Origin: JAKQDH01 sp029558835
GTDB taxonomy: Bacteria; Planctomycetota; Phycisphaerae; UBA1845
Direction of reading: 5' to 3'
DNA: 64,000 nucleotides
NCBI GenBank assembly: GCA_035356615.1
Contig: DAOQSN010000030.1
Span: 1-64,000, forward strand
Below are positions 8,582 through 16,056 of the stretch, piece by piece. Made by a program: the position numbers and the translations under genes. Each line of letters opens with the position of its first letter. The first letter of the stretch is position 1. The notes beneath the pieces are model-generated. The model ran no database searches. It was not told where the DNA came from and saw only the letters and a list, made by a program, of their open reading frames with translations.

Positions 8582-8889
8582 ACGCCAGGACCGGAGTCAG
8601 GAGGACCAGGAAGCACCACAGCAGCCGAACCGCGGGCTACCACCTTGCCGTTTCGCTCGGCAGGGCCAGGGGCGGGTCCGTGACCGGCGACGCGGGGTGC
8701 GGGTGTGCCCCCTGGATTTCTCCAGTCCCTACCGCCTCGCGACGATTCCCTTTTTCTCTCACAGGAGAGAGCCGGATCCACCGGAAACCCACCCGCGCGC
8801 TGGCGGCCGTGGGGTACCCCCGCTGGCAACCTGCCGGGCAGGCGCCTATGATCCCGCGTCTATCTTCAGGGAACGGGAGAGACGGGAAC
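8582..8889. other. Divergent gap, PH-like fragment / rarD
   Basis: No intact gene. It contains the out-of-frame hydrophobic segment (8581-8633, minus strand) described under the PH-like fragment, and a possible rarD promoter: TGGCAA (8824-8829), 17 bases, TATGAT (8847-8852). The -35 match is weak. Confidence 0.4.
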
Positions 8890-9813
8890 ATGACCCAGGC
8901 GGCGGCGGATGTGGCGAGGCTTGACGCGCGCGCGGAGGCTCGGCTCGGCGTGCTGTTCGGGTTGGGGGCGTACGGCTTGTGGGGGGTGTTCCCGCTGTAC
9001 TTCAAGGCCATCGCCCAGGTGCCGGCGCTGGAGGTGCTGGCGCACCGCATCGTCTGGTCGGTGCTCTTGTTGGTCGCGTTGGTGCTCTTGCAGAGACGGG
9101 GGCGGGCCCTGCTCCGCGTGCTGGCACATTGGCCGACCGCGCTCGCCCTCGCCACCACCACCGTGCTCATCGCGCTGAACTGGTTTGTCTTCATCTGGGC
9201 GGTCGCCAACAACCACGTGCTGCAAAGCAGCCTCGGCTACTTCATCAACCCCTTGGTCAACGTGCTGCTGGGCTTCGTGTTCCTGCGGGAGCGTTTGCGG
9301 CGTGGTCAGGTACTGGCGGTGGCCTTGGCCGCGGTAGGCGTGGGATTGCGGACGTGGCATCAGGTGCCGTGGATCGCGCTCGTGCTGGCCGGGTCGTTCG
9401 GGTTCTACGGTCTGCTACGCAAGGTGGCGCGGGTGGACGCCCTGCTCGGCTTGACGGTGGAGACGGCGCTGCTGGCGCCCTGGGCAGCCGGCTACTTGCT
9501 TTACCTCGGTGCACGCGGCGACGGCGCGTTCGGGGCCGTCTCACCGAAGCTGACCATCCTGCTGCTGCTCGCGGGTGTGATCACCGCCGTGCCGCTGCTG
9601 TGGTTCACACACGCCGCCAAACGCCTGACCCTGACCACCTTGGGTTTCCTCCAGTACCTCGCACCCACCGGCCACTTCCTGCTGGCCGTGCTGGCGTTCG
9701 GCGAGCCCTTCACCCGGCACGACGTGCTCAGCTTCGCCCTGATCTGGTCGGCTCTGGGCATCTACTCCGCCGACGCGGTGCAGCGCGGGCGGCAGTTGGC
9801 ACCGGTGGGTTAG
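8890..9813 (+). CDS. rarD: RarD-type EamA-family transporter
   Basis: 307 residues with about ten membrane helices, matching the RarD branch of the EamA/DMT transporters. Near the start GLGAYGLWGVFPLYFKA, then EVLAHRIVWS, NWFVFIWAV, SLGYFINPLVNVLLG and TTLGFLQYLAPT are the conserved RarD segments in the right order. RarD proteins are inner-membrane permeases; E. coli RarD confers chloramphenicol resistance when overproduced, and the natural substrate is unclear. ATG 8890 was chosen because GGGAGAGACGGGAAC lies directly upstream and the protein then begins at the family's usual distance before the first helix. The stop is only 15 bases from the convergent end of res. Confidence 0.93.
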   Translation: MTQAAADVARLDARAEARLGVLFGLGAYGLWGVFPLYFKAIAQVPALEVLAHRIVWSVLLLVALVLLQRRGRALLRVLAHWPTALALATTTVLIALNWFVFIWAVANNHVLQSSLGYFINPLVNVLLGFVFLRERLRRGQVLAVALAAVGVGLRTWHQVPWIALVLAGSFGFYGLLRKVARVDALLGLTVETALLAPWAAGYLLYLGARGDGAFGAVSPKLTILLLLAGVITAVPLLWFTHAAKRLTLTTLGFLQYLAPTGHFLLAVLAFGEPFTRHDVLSFALIWSALGIYSADAVQRGRQLAPVG

Positions 9814-9828
9814 CCGGTCAGGCGTGGT

Positions 9829-12447
9829 TCAGGCGCCGATTGCGGCCGTAATCGCGCTCCAGTTCGGGCCGCTCGGCATCACAAACAGGCAGTGTCCTCC
9901 ACTACGCTCCGCCCACAACTGGCCGACGGCCCGCTTTTCCTGCGAGTCGTCGTTGCTCCAGCGATCTGCGCCCTTGTACTCGACAACAAGAATCCGCCCG
10001 TCGGTCAACTCGGCGACGAAGTCTGGGTAGAACTTGTCCGTCGAAGTCTGCAGCCAGAACGATGAATCGGCCCGCCGCTCCAGGTTGCGAACCCAGTACT
10101 TCACCTGCGGCAGGGCGTCGATGAACGCGGCGCACTCGAATTCCTCACCCTCCGAGCGGAGCTCGCCAATCGTACGGAAGTAGTGTTTCTGGAACTGGAA
10201 GCCGCCTTCGTAGTACCAACCCGGCGAGTACCGATCTTGCGCGTAGCTGAGGCACAGTTCCGCGCTGACCTCAAGCAGTGCTCCGCTGCCCCCGAACAGC
10301 AACGCCTGATACGCCTGCCCTGCGTGATTCCGGCGATGCTCCGCGACCTTTGCTTGCACCGCCTTCCGCAGCCGGAACTTGTCCCGTGCGAGTTGCTCGA
10401 CGCTCAGTCCGCGGGTTTGCACCAAGCTGCTAATCAAGTTGTGCATGAACAGACTCGACATCCCCTGCGGGATATCCGGGTGCGCAATCTGGCGGTCCAA
10501 CCAGTTTGCCAGCGACTGGACGCTCCAACCCGGCTCCACGGCCAGAAGAATTAACTGCTCCTGCACCTTGGCGACGAACTGGGTCATCTCGACCTGGCCC
10601 GCCTCGGACACGTCGATTTCACCGCCTGCCCCCGCCGCGCGCTGTGAGGGGAACTCAGCTTCCGACAGGCCCGCATCACACTCTGCTAGGTTCCATTCGG
10701 TGTCCAGGAAATGGTCCGCCTCGAAGAGTTCCAGTTGTTCACCGACGCGGATTCCCAGCAAGGGCACGCGGAACGGGTGGTCTTCACCGCCCGTGCGTTG
10801 CACCGGGGGGAGCGGCAGCCGACTGAGTTCGAAAAGCTCGTCTACCGCTTCCCGGTCTGCCTCAGTGGAACACCAACTCCGAAGGGTGAGACGGTCCGAA
10901 TCCGAGAGGGGACGATGCGCGCGGAGTTCACCCGTGGCGGGCAGGTACTGGACGACCGCCTGAGTGGGTGAGGGAAGCGCATCTGCGTTCAGCCACGGAG
11001 TCACCACAACGGAGGGTATCGTCGCCGCGATTCCGACCCCAGTTCGGCCGCCACCGTCACTCCGCTGCACAAAGTCCGCCGCTTCCATGCGCTGAAAGCC
11101 CAGGTTCTCTACCAGCGTATCGCGAATGGACTCCGCCGCTTCGAGAAAGGCCGGTGAGGCGGCGAACGCGTACGCGTAGTTCAGTTCGGCCCGCTTCTTC
11201 CGCTTGGCGCGAGGCATGCGCAACACACGCCCGAGAAGCTGCTCCACCGCCCGCGACGAGTGGATATCAGCGACCGAGCAGAGGACGTACGCAAACGAAC
11301 AGTCCCACCCCTCCTTCAGTGCCTGCACGGTGATGATGTAGCGCAGCCTGCAGTGGCGGTCGAACAGGTCCACGTCGTCAAGCTCGCGCGTCTGCCCGGT
11401 GGCAACTGCGATTTCATCCTCGGGAACCTTGAAGTCGTCAATGAGACACTGTCGCACGACTTCGACGGTCAGCGTCTGCCGGGTCTGGCTCCGCGCCTGC
11501 GCCTGAAACAGCACCAGCGGGCGAATATACTCGCCGGAACCGCGCTCTTCGTCCTCCGCTGCGGCCTCGAGTTCCCGCCGCGTCGCCAGCGCCGACGCGA
11601 CGACTTCTTTCCACTCGCCGTGCGTTCGCAGCCTGATCGGCAGCTTAATCATGTCGGCCGCTTTCAGTTCCGCGGCCGACACGTGGTGGAGGACGTTGCT
11701 GGCGAACAGTTCCCGCTCCGGGCGGTGTTCGGTCTGGGGAGTCGCCGTGAACTCGATAATACACGACGGGCTGAACCGGGCGAGCGTGTCGAAGGAAAGC
11801 GGCGTCCGGGCGTTGTGGGCCTCGTCCACCACGACCAGCGGGCGGCGCAACCGCAACACGTTGCACAGGGAATACGGGATGCTCCCATCTTGCCGCTTCT
11901 CAAGTTGGCCTTCCAGCTCAGGCGGCAGCCCCGTGAAATGATGTTGCAGAGCGCCTGCTGGCTCGTACACCTTCAGCCCTTCGGTATCGTCACGTCGCAA
12001 GGCCTGCAAAGTTGAAACGATAACCGTCGTGTCCCCGTCCAGCGTGGCACGCTGAACGTAGAGCGCTTCGGCAAGGTCCATGACCCGCACGTTGCCCGCG
12101 AACCGCGCGTCCAGCACCTGCCGGTACGGGTGTTCGCGGTCGCGCAGCGCCTTCAGGGTCTGTTCGCGGATCGTGTTCGACGGCACCAGCCACAGGCACA
12201 CCGCCTGGTCCGAGTGCAGGTACGCGCGCGCCGCGATGCCCACCGCGTGGGCAGCCATGAGCGTCTTCCCGCCGCCCGTCGGTGCGCGCAGGCACACGTA
12301 CGGCAATCCCGGCAGGCTCGGCGCAGGCACATACGGACGGTTCGTCGTGAGCACGAAAGCTCGTTGTGCCCCATGCTCCCCCGCGGCGGACAGGTACTCT
12401 TCCAGTACCTCCAGGCTGCGCTCTTGGTAGTCGCGAAGTTCGAGCAT
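9829..12447 (-). CDS. res: Type III restriction enzyme, Res subunit
   Basis: 872 residues: a superfamily 2 helicase/translocase with a C-terminal nuclease, the cutting subunit of a type III restriction system. Walker A (APTGGGKT, about 55-62), the DEAH box (about 208-211), TATP (about 234-237) and the QLLGRVLRMPRA motif VI are all intact. Near the C-terminus, YPDF followed by LVVEYKG gives the PD-(D/E)XK nuclease signature of this family. The start is ATG 12447, with GAAGGGAG five bases upstream, rather than the adjacent TTG. It lies 11 bases after the DUF2283 gene, in one minus-strand operon with mod. All visible motifs suggest an active enzyme. Confidence 0.92.
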   Translation of the reverse strand: MLELRDYQERSLEVLEEYLSAAGEHGAQRAFVLTTNRPYVPAPSLPGLPYVCLRAPTGGGKTLMAAHAVGIAARAYLHSDQAVCLWLVPSNTIREQTLKALRDREHPYRQVLDARFAGNVRVMDLAEALYVQRATLDGDTTVIVSTLQALRRDDTEGLKVYEPAGALQHHFTGLPPELEGQLEKRQDGSIPYSLCNVLRLRRPLVVVDEAHNARTPLSFDTLARFSPSCIIEFTATPQTEHRPERELFASNVLHHVSAAELKAADMIKLPIRLRTHGEWKEVVASALATRRELEAAAEDEERGSGEYIRPLVLFQAQARSQTRQTLTVEVVRQCLIDDFKVPEDEIAVATGQTRELDDVDLFDRHCRLRYIITVQALKEGWDCSFAYVLCSVADIHSSRAVEQLLGRVLRMPRAKRKKRAELNYAYAFAASPAFLEAAESIRDTLVENLGFQRMEAADFVQRSDGGGRTGVGIAATIPSVVVTPWLNADALPSPTQAVVQYLPATGELRAHRPLSDSDRLTLRSWCSTEADREAVDELFELSRLPLPPVQRTGGEDHPFRVPLLGIRVGEQLELFEADHFLDTEWNLAECDAGLSEAEFPSQRAAGAGGEIDVSEAGQVEMTQFVAKVQEQLILLAVEPGWSVQSLANWLDRQIAHPDIPQGMSSLFMHNLISSLVQTRGLSVEQLARDKFRLRKAVQAKVAEHRRNHAGQAYQALLFGGSGALLEVSAELCLSYAQDRYSPGWYYEGGFQFQKHYFRTIGELRSEGEEFECAAFIDALPQVKYWVRNLERRADSSFWLQTSTDKFYPDFVAELTDGRILVVEYKGADRWSNDDSQEKRAVGQLWAERSGGHCLFVMPSGPNWSAITAAIGA

Positions 12448-12458
12448 CAAGGCTCCCT

Positions 12459-12656
12459 TCAGCCGGCGACCTGAAACTGCATGCTCTGCACCTGCGCGAC
12501 GCGTTTCGACGCGTCCAGAATCTCGATGCCCACCAGGTTCCCGCCCGCGTCGTAATCGAGGATCACACCCGGCTTGTCCTCATCGCTCTCGGCCACCGGT
12601 CCGGGCTTCAACTCCAGCGTCAGCGTGTCCGTCTTTGGGTCGTAGGTCGCTTTCAT
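12459..12656 (-). CDS. DUF2283 protein, putative antitoxin
   Basis: 65 residues matching DUF2283 along its length: YDPKTDTLTL, then ESDEDKPGVILDYDAGGN, VGIEILDAS. Its ATG overlaps the stop of the DUF4258 gene by four bases (ATGA), and AGGAG lies inside the upstream gene. DUF2283 genes commonly follow DUF4258 genes. By analogy with other small coupled pairs, this would be the antitoxin or regulator, but that role is inference. Its position inside a restriction operon, 11 bases before res, is notable. Confidence 0.85.
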   Translation of the reverse strand: MKATYDPKTDTLTLELKPGPVAESDEDKPGVILDYDAGGNLVGIEILDASKRVAQVQSMQFQVAG

Positions 12657-12907
12657 GGGCGACTCCTGTACTTGTCCACCTTGCGCATGCGATACGCGGT
12701 CAAGACTTCTGCGGCTTCGCGGTCCACGTCCACGACGACCCGCAGCAAATGCTGCCCTATCATACATTGAACCAGCACCCGTCCCGCCCGGACGGGAACC
12801 ACCTCATGCGGCGCCGCCAACACCCTCCGCACGTCGGCTTCGGCTACCTGGTGTCGAGCCATTTGCAGCGCGCCGTGCTCCGTGATGATAGCGCCTCTCA
12901 GGTCCAT
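12653..12907 (-). CDS. DUF4258 protein, putative RelE/BrnT-like toxin
   Basis: 84 residues with the DUF4258 pattern: an early His and Arg (TEHGALQMARHQV), a DV--VL helix, strands ending in RVVVDV, and the C-terminal TAYRMRKVDKY. The fold is thought to resemble small RNase toxins such as RelE and BrnT. Its ATG shares one base with the mod stop codon (TGATG), and its own stop overlaps the DUF2283 start, so the three genes are translationally coupled. Toxin activity is inferred from the fold family and the pairing, not shown here. Confidence 0.85.
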   Translation of the reverse strand: MDLRGAIITEHGALQMARHQVAEADVRRVLAAPHEVVPVRAGRVLVQCMIGQHLLRVVVDVDREAAEVLTAYRMRKVDKYRSRP

Positions 12908-14559
12908 CAGGTCACCTTGATCTCATAGGGGATTTGCCGGAACACGATGCCCTCGCGTTTCAGGCGCGCCGCCCCCAGGCGACAGCTTTCACCGTAGATG
13001 ACCCTCACCGTTACCTCTCCCTGGGAGGGAGACGCGTCGGGAAGCTCGCGGAGAACAGCCCCGGTAAGAACGTTCCCACCGTTCGGGCGTTTATCGCCCA
13101 TCACGCCGTTGAACAACAAGTACACGGCCTTGCCGTTGTGAACTCCAAGCAGCGGCGAATACCCCCTCTCCCTCCCAGGGAGAGGGCTGGGGTGAGGGTC
13201 GGCGCCGTTGGCGCGCCGCGGCGTCCTCGGAATCGGCGCGCCGGTTTCGGTGAAGAACACATGCCCCGCCAGCTCGGGGAAGCGGACCGATTCGTGGATG
13301 TTGCCGCGCTCGTCAAACAGCGGCTCGCCCAGCTTGCAGTAGCGGAAGCCGCCGCCGCACGCGGGAACCGCATCGCCCTTGCCTTCGACAACGCGTCGCA
13401 ACCGCTGTGCCGCTACGCTTGCGGCGATGCTCTCGTCCATTTCGACCAGTACAAACCGTCGCTGTCCGCCGTCCGCTTTGTTCAGCGCTAGCACTGCGTG
13501 CCCCGTCGTAGCGCTCCCAGCGAACGAATCAAGCACAATCGAATCCCTGTCGGTCGCGATTTCGAGAATGCGTCGGATGAGGCGCGTGGGCTTGGGGGTA
13601 TCGAAGGCGTTCTCGTCTCCCAGAAGCGCCACGACCTCCTTCTTGGCCTCTTGCGTGTGTCCGACCTCGTCGTTTGACCACCAAGTCCACACTGAGTTTC
13701 CGCCTGACTCGGACAGAAAGGTCTTTCGGCGCGGCATCGCATTGCCGTCCTTCCCGAACCAGATACGCCCGTCCCGAACCAGTTCCAGGAACACAGATTC
13801 GACGTTCTTCCAGCAGACACCGGGAGGCGGTCGATACTCCTTTCCACCCGGGGTCCGAATCGTGTACATCTGATTAGGGCGATATCCCTGTGCCGTGTAG
13901 TCCGAAGACACCCACGGCCCGCGCGGGTCATTGTCGGGATTCTTGAATTGCGCCGCCTGTTTTTTGCTTTTGGGTATCTTGCGAAACCTTACGGTGTCTG
14001 AGTTCTTCGCATAGAGGACTACGTAGTCATGTGCCGTGCTGAACGAGAGGCGCATGTCAGGCGACGTGCGTTTCTGCCAGACAGCGTTTGCCACGAAGTT
14101 GCGAACGCCGAATAGTTCGTCCATCATTCCCCGTAGGCCTTGCAGCTCAGTATCGTCGATGCTGACGAAGAGGACCCCGTCTTCGGTCAGAAACTCCCGT
14201 AGCAGTGCAAGCCGCGGGTACATCATGCACAGCCACTTGTCGTGGCGCGACAGATCTTCGGCTTCGGCACCGACGACCTTCCCCAGCCAGTGCCGCATTT
14301 CCGGGCTGTTCACGGCATCGTTGTAGACCCACTTTTCATTCCCCGTGTTGTAGGGCGGGTCGATGTAGATGCACTTGACCTTGCCGGCGTAGTAGGGCAG
14401 CAGGGCCTTGAGCGCTTCCAGGTTGTCCCCCTGCACAAGCAGATTCCCGGCGTCCGGGCCGCCGGCCGACAGGCTCGCGTCACAGTGCAGCAGGCGGTAC
14501 GGCACCTGCTTGTGGTGGTTCAGAACGGCTTTCTTGCCTATCCAGTCCAGCGTGGGCAT
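12907..14559 (-). CDS. mod: Type III DNA methyltransferase, Mod subunit
   Basis: 550 residues. The beta-class order is seen: the catalytic motif IV DPPY (67-70) precedes the S-adenosylmethionine loop FAGSATTG (346-353). The segment between them is expected to hold target recognition. Methylates adenine at the recognition site and forms a complex with Res. ATG 14559 (MPTLDWIGKK) is preferred over the longer frame because GGAGG lies 10 bases upstream. Two copies of repeat family B are read through in frame near the C-terminus: residues 454-471 (PHPSPLPGRERG) and, inverted, about 508-520 (SPSQGEVTV). They lie beyond the catalytic motifs and before the conserved C-terminal REGIVFRQIPYEI. Activity is probably retained but untested. 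Confidence 0.93.
   Translation of the reverse strand: MPTLDWIGKKAVLNHHKQVPYRLLHCDASLSAGGPDAGNLLVQGDNLEALKALLPYYAGKVKCIYIDPPYNTGNEKWVYNDAVNSPEMRHWLGKVVGAEAEDLSRHDKWLCMMYPRLALLREFLTEDGVLFVSIDDTELQGLRGMMDELFGVRNFVANAVWQKRTSPDMRLSFSTAHDYVVLYAKNSDTVRFRKIPKSKKQAAQFKNPDNDPRGPWVSSDYTAQGYRPNQMYTIRTPGGKEYRPPPGVCWKNVESVFLELVRDGRIWFGKDGNAMPRRKTFLSESGGNSVWTWWSNDEVGHTQEAKKEVVALLGDENAFDTPKPTRLIRRILEIATDRDSIVLDSFAGSATTGHAVLALNKADGGQRRFVLVEMDESIAASVAAQRLRRVVEGKGDAVPACGGGFRYCKLGEPLFDERGNIHESVRFPELAGHVFFTETGAPIPRTPRRANGADPHPSPLPGRERGYSPLLGVHNGKAVYLLFNGVMGDKRPNGGNVLTGAVLRELPDASPSQGEVTVRVIYGESCRLGAARLKREGIVFRQIPYEIKVT
13002..13200. repeat. Two inverted copies of repeat B inside mod
   Basis: Copy one is 13002-13033 (CCCTCACCG, then CCTCTCCCTGGGAGGGAG). 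Copy two, 13162-13200, is its reverse complement in layout (CCCTCTCCCTCCCAGGGAG, then GGGGTGAGGGT). Together they would pair across a 130-base loop. Both are multiples of three in net effect, since the mod frame stays open through them. Confidence 0.75.
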
Positions 14560-14693
14560 TCGCGGCCAGCCTCCGTCAGCACCCGGCGTCCGCACGGATT
14601 ATGCCCGGCAGGGTCCCGCTGTAAAGTGGGAATCTCGGCAGGGGCGGCGTCTGGCAGGGAGCCGGCGCACGTGGACCCGTGCCAGCCGACGCA

Positions 14694-14730
14694 CAGCATG
14701 CCCACGCTGCGCGAGGGCATGGCACCCAGC
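14694..14730. repeat. Partial repeat resembling family D
   Basis: GCATGCCCACGCTGC followed by GAGGGCATGGCACCCA resembles the hairpin end of family D, with the central part missing. It lies between the ends of mod and the TGS GTPase. A weak match only. Confidence 0.3.
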
Positions 14731-14763
14731 GGGGGCACCCGGCGCGGACTCGCAGACGGTGAT

Positions 14764-15759
14764 TCAGGTGTGCAGCTCCACGATGTCCTTGTCGTGCAGG
14801 ATGTGATCAAGCTCGACGTTCTGGCCGTCGGCCACGCCGGAGCCCCAGAGGCGTGCGGCGCGCACGCGGTGCTCGTGGCCGTGGTACACCTTGCGGGCAA
14901 GCTCGTGCACGTTGCTGCCGGCCGGCAGGATGAAGGGGTCGGCAAGGTCGGGCTTCTTGCCCGGCGGCTTCGCGTAGATGCGGATGACACGCACCAGCTT
15001 GAAGAACAGCTCCGGCAGGCGGGCCATGCGCTCGGGGTCGCGCGTGGAGAGCGGCTCGATGCGCGCACGCGTGCCGACGAGCTCCCGCAGCAACTCCAGG
15101 CGCTCGTCCGCGCCGGCCGCGTCGATCTTGTTGGCCAGCACCAGGCCGGGGACTTTCAACATCGCCCCCGGCTGGGCCGGATGCTCACGCGGACCGTCCG
15201 TCAGCTCGACGTTGCGCTCCGCCAGGTGATTGAGGCACGTCTCGACGTCCTCCAATACAGAGTTGCTGGCGAGGTCCGCCACTACCAGCAGGACGTCGGC
15301 CGACCGCCACAGGCCCGGAAAACCCGCGGGCACGTCGTCGGCCGTGACCGGCGGCGTGTCCACAAGCTGAATCTGCACGTCCTCGTAGTGGACCATGCCC
15401 GGCACCGGCAGGGCCGTGGCGAAGGGGTATTCCGTGATCTTCACGTGCGCGCTGGTCAGCCCGCCGACGATGGACGATTTGCCGACGTTCGGCGTGCCGA
15501 GCAACACGACCTGCCCCGCGCCGCCCCTGGGGATGCTGAACGGGTTGGCCTGGCCGGGGCCCTTGCGCTCGACCTGCTGCAACGCCTTGCGCGCCGCGGA
15601 GAGCTTCTTCTTGAGGTCAGCCTGGAGCTTCTCCGACGACTTGTGCTTGGGCAGCTCGCGCCACATCTCCTCCAGCGCGGCCAACTTCTCCTCGGGCGTG
15701 GTGGCCGCCCGGTACCTGGCCTCGGCCGCGAGGTACTGCGGTGTCAAGTTGGCGGCCAT
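14764..15759 (-). CDS. Obg/DRG-like GTPase with TGS domain
   Basis: 331 residues. An N-terminal helical region rich in Lys/Glu (about 5-65) is followed by a GTPase domain: G1 GTPNVGKSS (88-96), a switch region with TEYPFATALP, G3 DTPP (134-137, where DTPG is usual) and G4 NKID (210-213). A C-terminal TGS domain (about 265-331) contains NVHELARKVYHGHE. The arrangement matches the DRG/Obg-like branch, whose members are usually linked to ribosome or translation control. ATG 15759 follows AAAGGGAG with eight bases between, and is preferred over the longer frame. Divergent from the repeat-protein gene. Confidence 0.88.
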   Translation of the reverse strand: MAANLTPQYLAAEARYRAATTPEEKLAALEEMWRELPKHKSSEKLQADLKKKLSAARKALQQVERKGPGQANPFSIPRGGAGQVVLLGTPNVGKSSIVGGLTSAHVKITEYPFATALPVPGMVHYEDVQIQLVDTPPVTADDVPAGFPGLWRSADVLLVVADLASNSVLEDVETCLNHLAERNVELTDGPREHPAQPGAMLKVPGLVLANKIDAAGADERLELLRELVGTRARIEPLSTRDPERMARLPELFFKLVRVIRIYAKPPGKKPDLADPFILPAGSNVHELARKVYHGHEHRVRAARLWGSGVADGQNVELDHILHDKDIVELHT

Positions 15760-15834
15760 CAGCGCAGCTCCCTTTCCGCACGCCACTGCTCACCTATGAT
15801 GACAGATGTTCGCGGCGATCCCCGCCCTGAGCAA

Positions 15835-15906
15835 CCCCCCTCCCTCCCAGGGAGGGGTCCGGGAGGGTTGAACCACCGCGGCATTCCCCTCACCCTGCCC
15901 TCTCCA
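15835..15906. repeat. Repeat family B, split copy upstream of the GTPase
   Basis: CCCTCCCTCCCAGGGAGGGG (15837-15856) with a GGGAGGG echo, then CCCCTCACCCTGCCCTCTCC (15886-15905). These are the two halves of family B separated by about 25 bases. Intergenic, between divergent genes. Confidence 0.55.
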
Positions 15907-15921
15907 CATACGGGCGGGCAA

Positions 15922-16056
15922 CCGCAAGGGCATGATAGCCCGTTTCCGCTTGAATCAGGCGGGCCGCATGGGTATGATGGCAGCTTCAAGTCCGATAAAT
16001 GGGAAATGTCAGTTCAGCAGGCGAGGGCCAGGCTTTACAAGGAGAGGACTGTGAGC
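15922..16056 (+). promoter_or_regulatory. Promoter-leader module, copy 2 (intact)
   Basis: Contains TTGAAT (15950-15955), a 17-base spacer and TATGAT (15973-15978), about 70 bases before the GTG start of the repeat protein. The ribosome-binding site AAGGAGAGG at 16039-16047 is followed by GTGAGC at 16051-16056. The whole unit aligns without gaps to 818-684 on the minus strand. Confidence 0.65.

Noticed and set aside
14242..16050. A 600-codon in-frame extension upstream of the repeat protein
   Set aside because: It overlaps mod and the GTPase on the other strand. A signal peptide and a strong ribosome-binding site at GTG 16051 mark the true start.
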